Source: an uncultured Prevotella sp. (lineage in GTDB: Bacteria; Bacteroidota; Bacteroidia; Bacteroidales; Bacteroidaceae). From it: DNA of 8,969 nucleotides. Every line of letters begins with the position of its first letter. Within the stretch, counting starts at the first letter, position 1. The stretch is from assembly GCA_937901345.1 (NCBI GenBank), contig CALCHM010000192.1, positions 1-8,969 on the forward strand. Reading direction: 5' to 3'. The translations under genes and the position numbers were made by a program. Below are positions 7,758-8,969 of the stretch, piece after piece. The notes under the pieces are model-generated. The model was not told where the DNA came from. It searched no databases and saw nothing but the letters and a program-made list of their open reading frames with translations.

Positions 7758-8495
7758 GTGAAAACAGCTATCATTGTTGGCGCTACTTCGGGCATCGGAC
7801 TTGAAGTTGCCAAAATACTTCTTTCTGAAGGGTGGACACTCGGACTTGCAGGGCGTCGCATTGAACTTCTGGAACCCTTGCGAGAAGCATACGCCGACCG
7901 CATCTTTACGGCACGTATTGACGTCAATCAACCTACGGCCTCGGCAGAATGGATGGCGCTTGCTGAGCGACTGGGGGGAGTGGATCTTTACCTGCACAGT
8001 AGCGGAGTGGGTTGGTACAATCCTGAACTTGATGCAGAAAAGGAAATTCGCACGGCGCAAACCAACGGCGAGGGATTCATACGCATGATGACCACGGCAT
8101 ATAACTACTTCAAAACCTCCCAACGCCCAGGTCATATCGCTGCCATTACAAGCATTGCGGGAACAAAGGGATTGGGACCTGCCCCCGCCTACTCTGCCAC
8201 AAAGAAAATGCAGCATGCTTACCTACAAGCCTTAGCGCAGAATTCCCGAAGTGACGACATGAACCTTACCATCACCGACATCCGTCCGGGATTTGTAAAT
8301 ACCGCCTTCATTGCCGGAGCCAAATTCCCCATGCAAATGCAAACACAAGTTGTTGCCCAGCACATCGTGAAAGCACTCAAGCAGCGCAAACGCATCATCA
8401 CCATCGACTGGCGCTATCGCCTGCTCGTAGCAGTATGGAAATTAATTCCCCGTCAAATTTGGGAACGTATAAGTTTGAGTGTTGATAAAAATTAG
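7758..8495 (+). CDS. SDR family NAD(P)-dependent oxidoreductase
   Basis: This is a classical short-chain dehydrogenase/reductase of 245 aa, the usual length, probably cytoplasmic. The N-terminal beta-alpha-beta has the cofactor motif GATSGIG at residues 8-14. RR at about 32-33, after the second strand, suggests NADP(H) preference (inference). The catalytic set is complete: N103 in an NxxG context, S132, Y145 and K149 (YSATK). The usual NNAG structural motif reads HSSG. PGF after the active site is typical. The C-terminus (WRYRLLVAVWKLIPRQIW) is amphipathic and could associate with membrane or a partner subunit. GTG 7758 is chosen because an in-frame TAA lies two codons upstream and the Rossmann motif begins eight residues in; there is no other usable start. 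The substrate cannot be told. It is 348 nt after addB across repeats, so it is probably a separate transcript. Confidence 0.92.
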   Translation: MKTAIIVGATSGIGLEVAKILLSEGWTLGLAGRRIELLEPLREAYADRIFTARIDVNQPTASAEWMALAERLGGVDLYLHSSGVGWYNPELDAEKEIRTAQTNGEGFIRMMTTAYNYFKTSQRPGHIAAITSIAGTKGLGPAPAYSATKKMQHAYLQALAQNSRSDDMNLTITDIRPGFVNTAFIAGAKFPMQMQTQVVAQHIVKALKQRKRIITIDWRYRLLVAVWKLIPRQIWERISLSVDKN

Positions 8496-8563
8496 AGTTC
8501 ATCTCTAAACGTTAAACGCTCAACGTTAAACTCTCAACGTTCATCTCTCAACGCTCATCTCAA
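8494..8563. repeat. Heptamer tandem repeat between SDR gene and pulA
   Basis: Ten consecutive 7-bp units can be laid out from 8494. The central ones are AACGTTA, AACGCTC, AACGTTA, AACTCTC and AACGTTC, with ATCTCTC-type variants interspersed. A 14-bp superperiod is visible at 8508, 8522, 8536 and 8550. The array overlaps the last two bases of the SDR stop codon and ends two bases before the pulA ATG, so the whole 69-nt gap is repeat. That leaves no recognisable Shine-Dalgarno or promoter for pulA. Confidence 0.8.
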
Positions 8564-8564
8564 A

Positions 8565-8969
8565 ATGCACACCTACTCTCCCCACATAACCCGCTTTAAG
8601 ATGTGGTCACCTGTTGCCCTCTCTGTCGAGTTGCGCTTGTACACCGACGGAAAAGGCAACTCTCCTTTTGAGCGCTATAATCTTGAAGTTGCTGGAGATG
8701 GGTGGTGGCAGTTGAATGTATATAAAGACTTGAAAGGATGCTTCTACACCTATCGCGTACAAACAGCATCGGGATGGTTAGACGAGACTCCTGGAGTTTT
8801 TGCAACAGCAGTGGGAGTGAATGGACAGCGCGCCGCCATCGTTGACCTGCAAGCAACCAACCCCAAGGGGTGGGAACAAGATCAACGTCCTCCCATAACG
8901 TCGCCTGTAATTTATGAACTTCACCACCGCGACTTCTCCATTTCACACTCATCAGGAGTGAAGCATAAA
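8565..8969 (+). CDS. pulA: Type I pullulanase, N-terminal part (cut by window end)
   Basis: This is the first 135 codons of a GH13 debranching enzyme that would hydrolyse alpha-1,6 links in pullulan, glycogen or starch-derived oligosaccharides. Residues 5-85 look like a CBM48-type beta-sandwich: FKMWSPVA near the start, a VELRLY strand, then GDGWWQLNV and GCFYTYRV. After DETPGVFATAVGVNG and a proline-rich linker comes YELHHRDFS at 117-125, the counterpart of the YE-HVRDFS entry to the catalytic barrel in type I pullulanases. The diagnostic YNWGYDP and the catalytic residues would lie beyond the right edge. No signal peptide or lipobox is present, so a cytoplasmic role is likely. ATG 8565 is the first start after the SDR stop and begins just before the family's first conserved strand. 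The frame is open to the last base; no damage is seen. Confidence 0.88.
   Translation, partial: MHTYSPHITRFKMWSPVALSVELRLYTDGKGNSPFERYNLEVAGDGWWQLNVYKDLKGCFYTYRVQTASGWLDETPGVFATAVGVNGQRAAIVDLQATNPKGWEQDQRPPITSPVIYELHHRDFSISHSSGVKHK

Noticed and set aside
7707..8216. Minus-strand ORF opposite the dehydrogenase
   Set aside because: It is a cysteine- and arginine-rich shadow frame overlapping intact SDR motifs on the + strand.
8596..8952. Minus-strand ORF opposite the right end
   Set aside because: It is the shadow of the pullulanase frame, which shows clear family motifs and runs off the window edge.

Overview
The window looks like a piece of a Bacteroidota chromosome, most likely order Bacteroidales and Prevotella-like. 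Four things point there. Starts follow A/T-rich leaders rather than Shine-Dalgarno sites. A good TAnnTTTG-type -7 element precedes the first gene. The helicase-nuclease pair has the N-terminus and overall build typical of that phylum. A one-domain-architecture type I pullulanase follows. The genus cannot be fixed from this sequence alone. All four credible protein genes lie on the + strand.

Layout: (1) 1 to about 540 is a minisatellite of thirteen 42-bp units whose left end is cut by the window; no convincing gene is seen in it. (2) A promoter-like segment (557-588) leads into addA (629-4099), a RecB/AddA-type UvrD helicase with a C-terminal PD-(D/E)XK nuclease. (3) A 130-nt gap carries a heptamer array and a small hairpin. 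(4) addB (4230-7409) encodes the partner subunit, with a helicase-like fold lacking a Walker A motif, a second nuclease and a 4Fe-4S cysteine set. (5) A 348-nt gap is filled with degenerate ~39-41-bp repeats. (6) A short-chain dehydrogenase follows (7758-8495, GTG start). (7) A 69-nt gap is almost entirely a second heptamer array. (8) The first 135 codons of a type I pullulanase (pulA, from 8565) run off the right edge.

AddA and AddB would act together as the end-resecting helicase-nuclease that processes double-strand breaks for RecA and degrades unprotected linear DNA. The dehydrogenase and the pullulanase have no visible functional tie to that pair or to each other; co-orientation is the only link. 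The genes themselves are ordinary. The unusual part is the spacers: every intergenic gap contains its own tandem-repeat family, and two of them are 7-bp-period arrays that begin right at the stop codon of the preceding gene. In the 42-bp array an 18-bp block centred on a perfect palindrome is invariant in every complete copy, which points to a DNA-level rather than a protein-level constraint. I did not find a clearly new multi-gene system.
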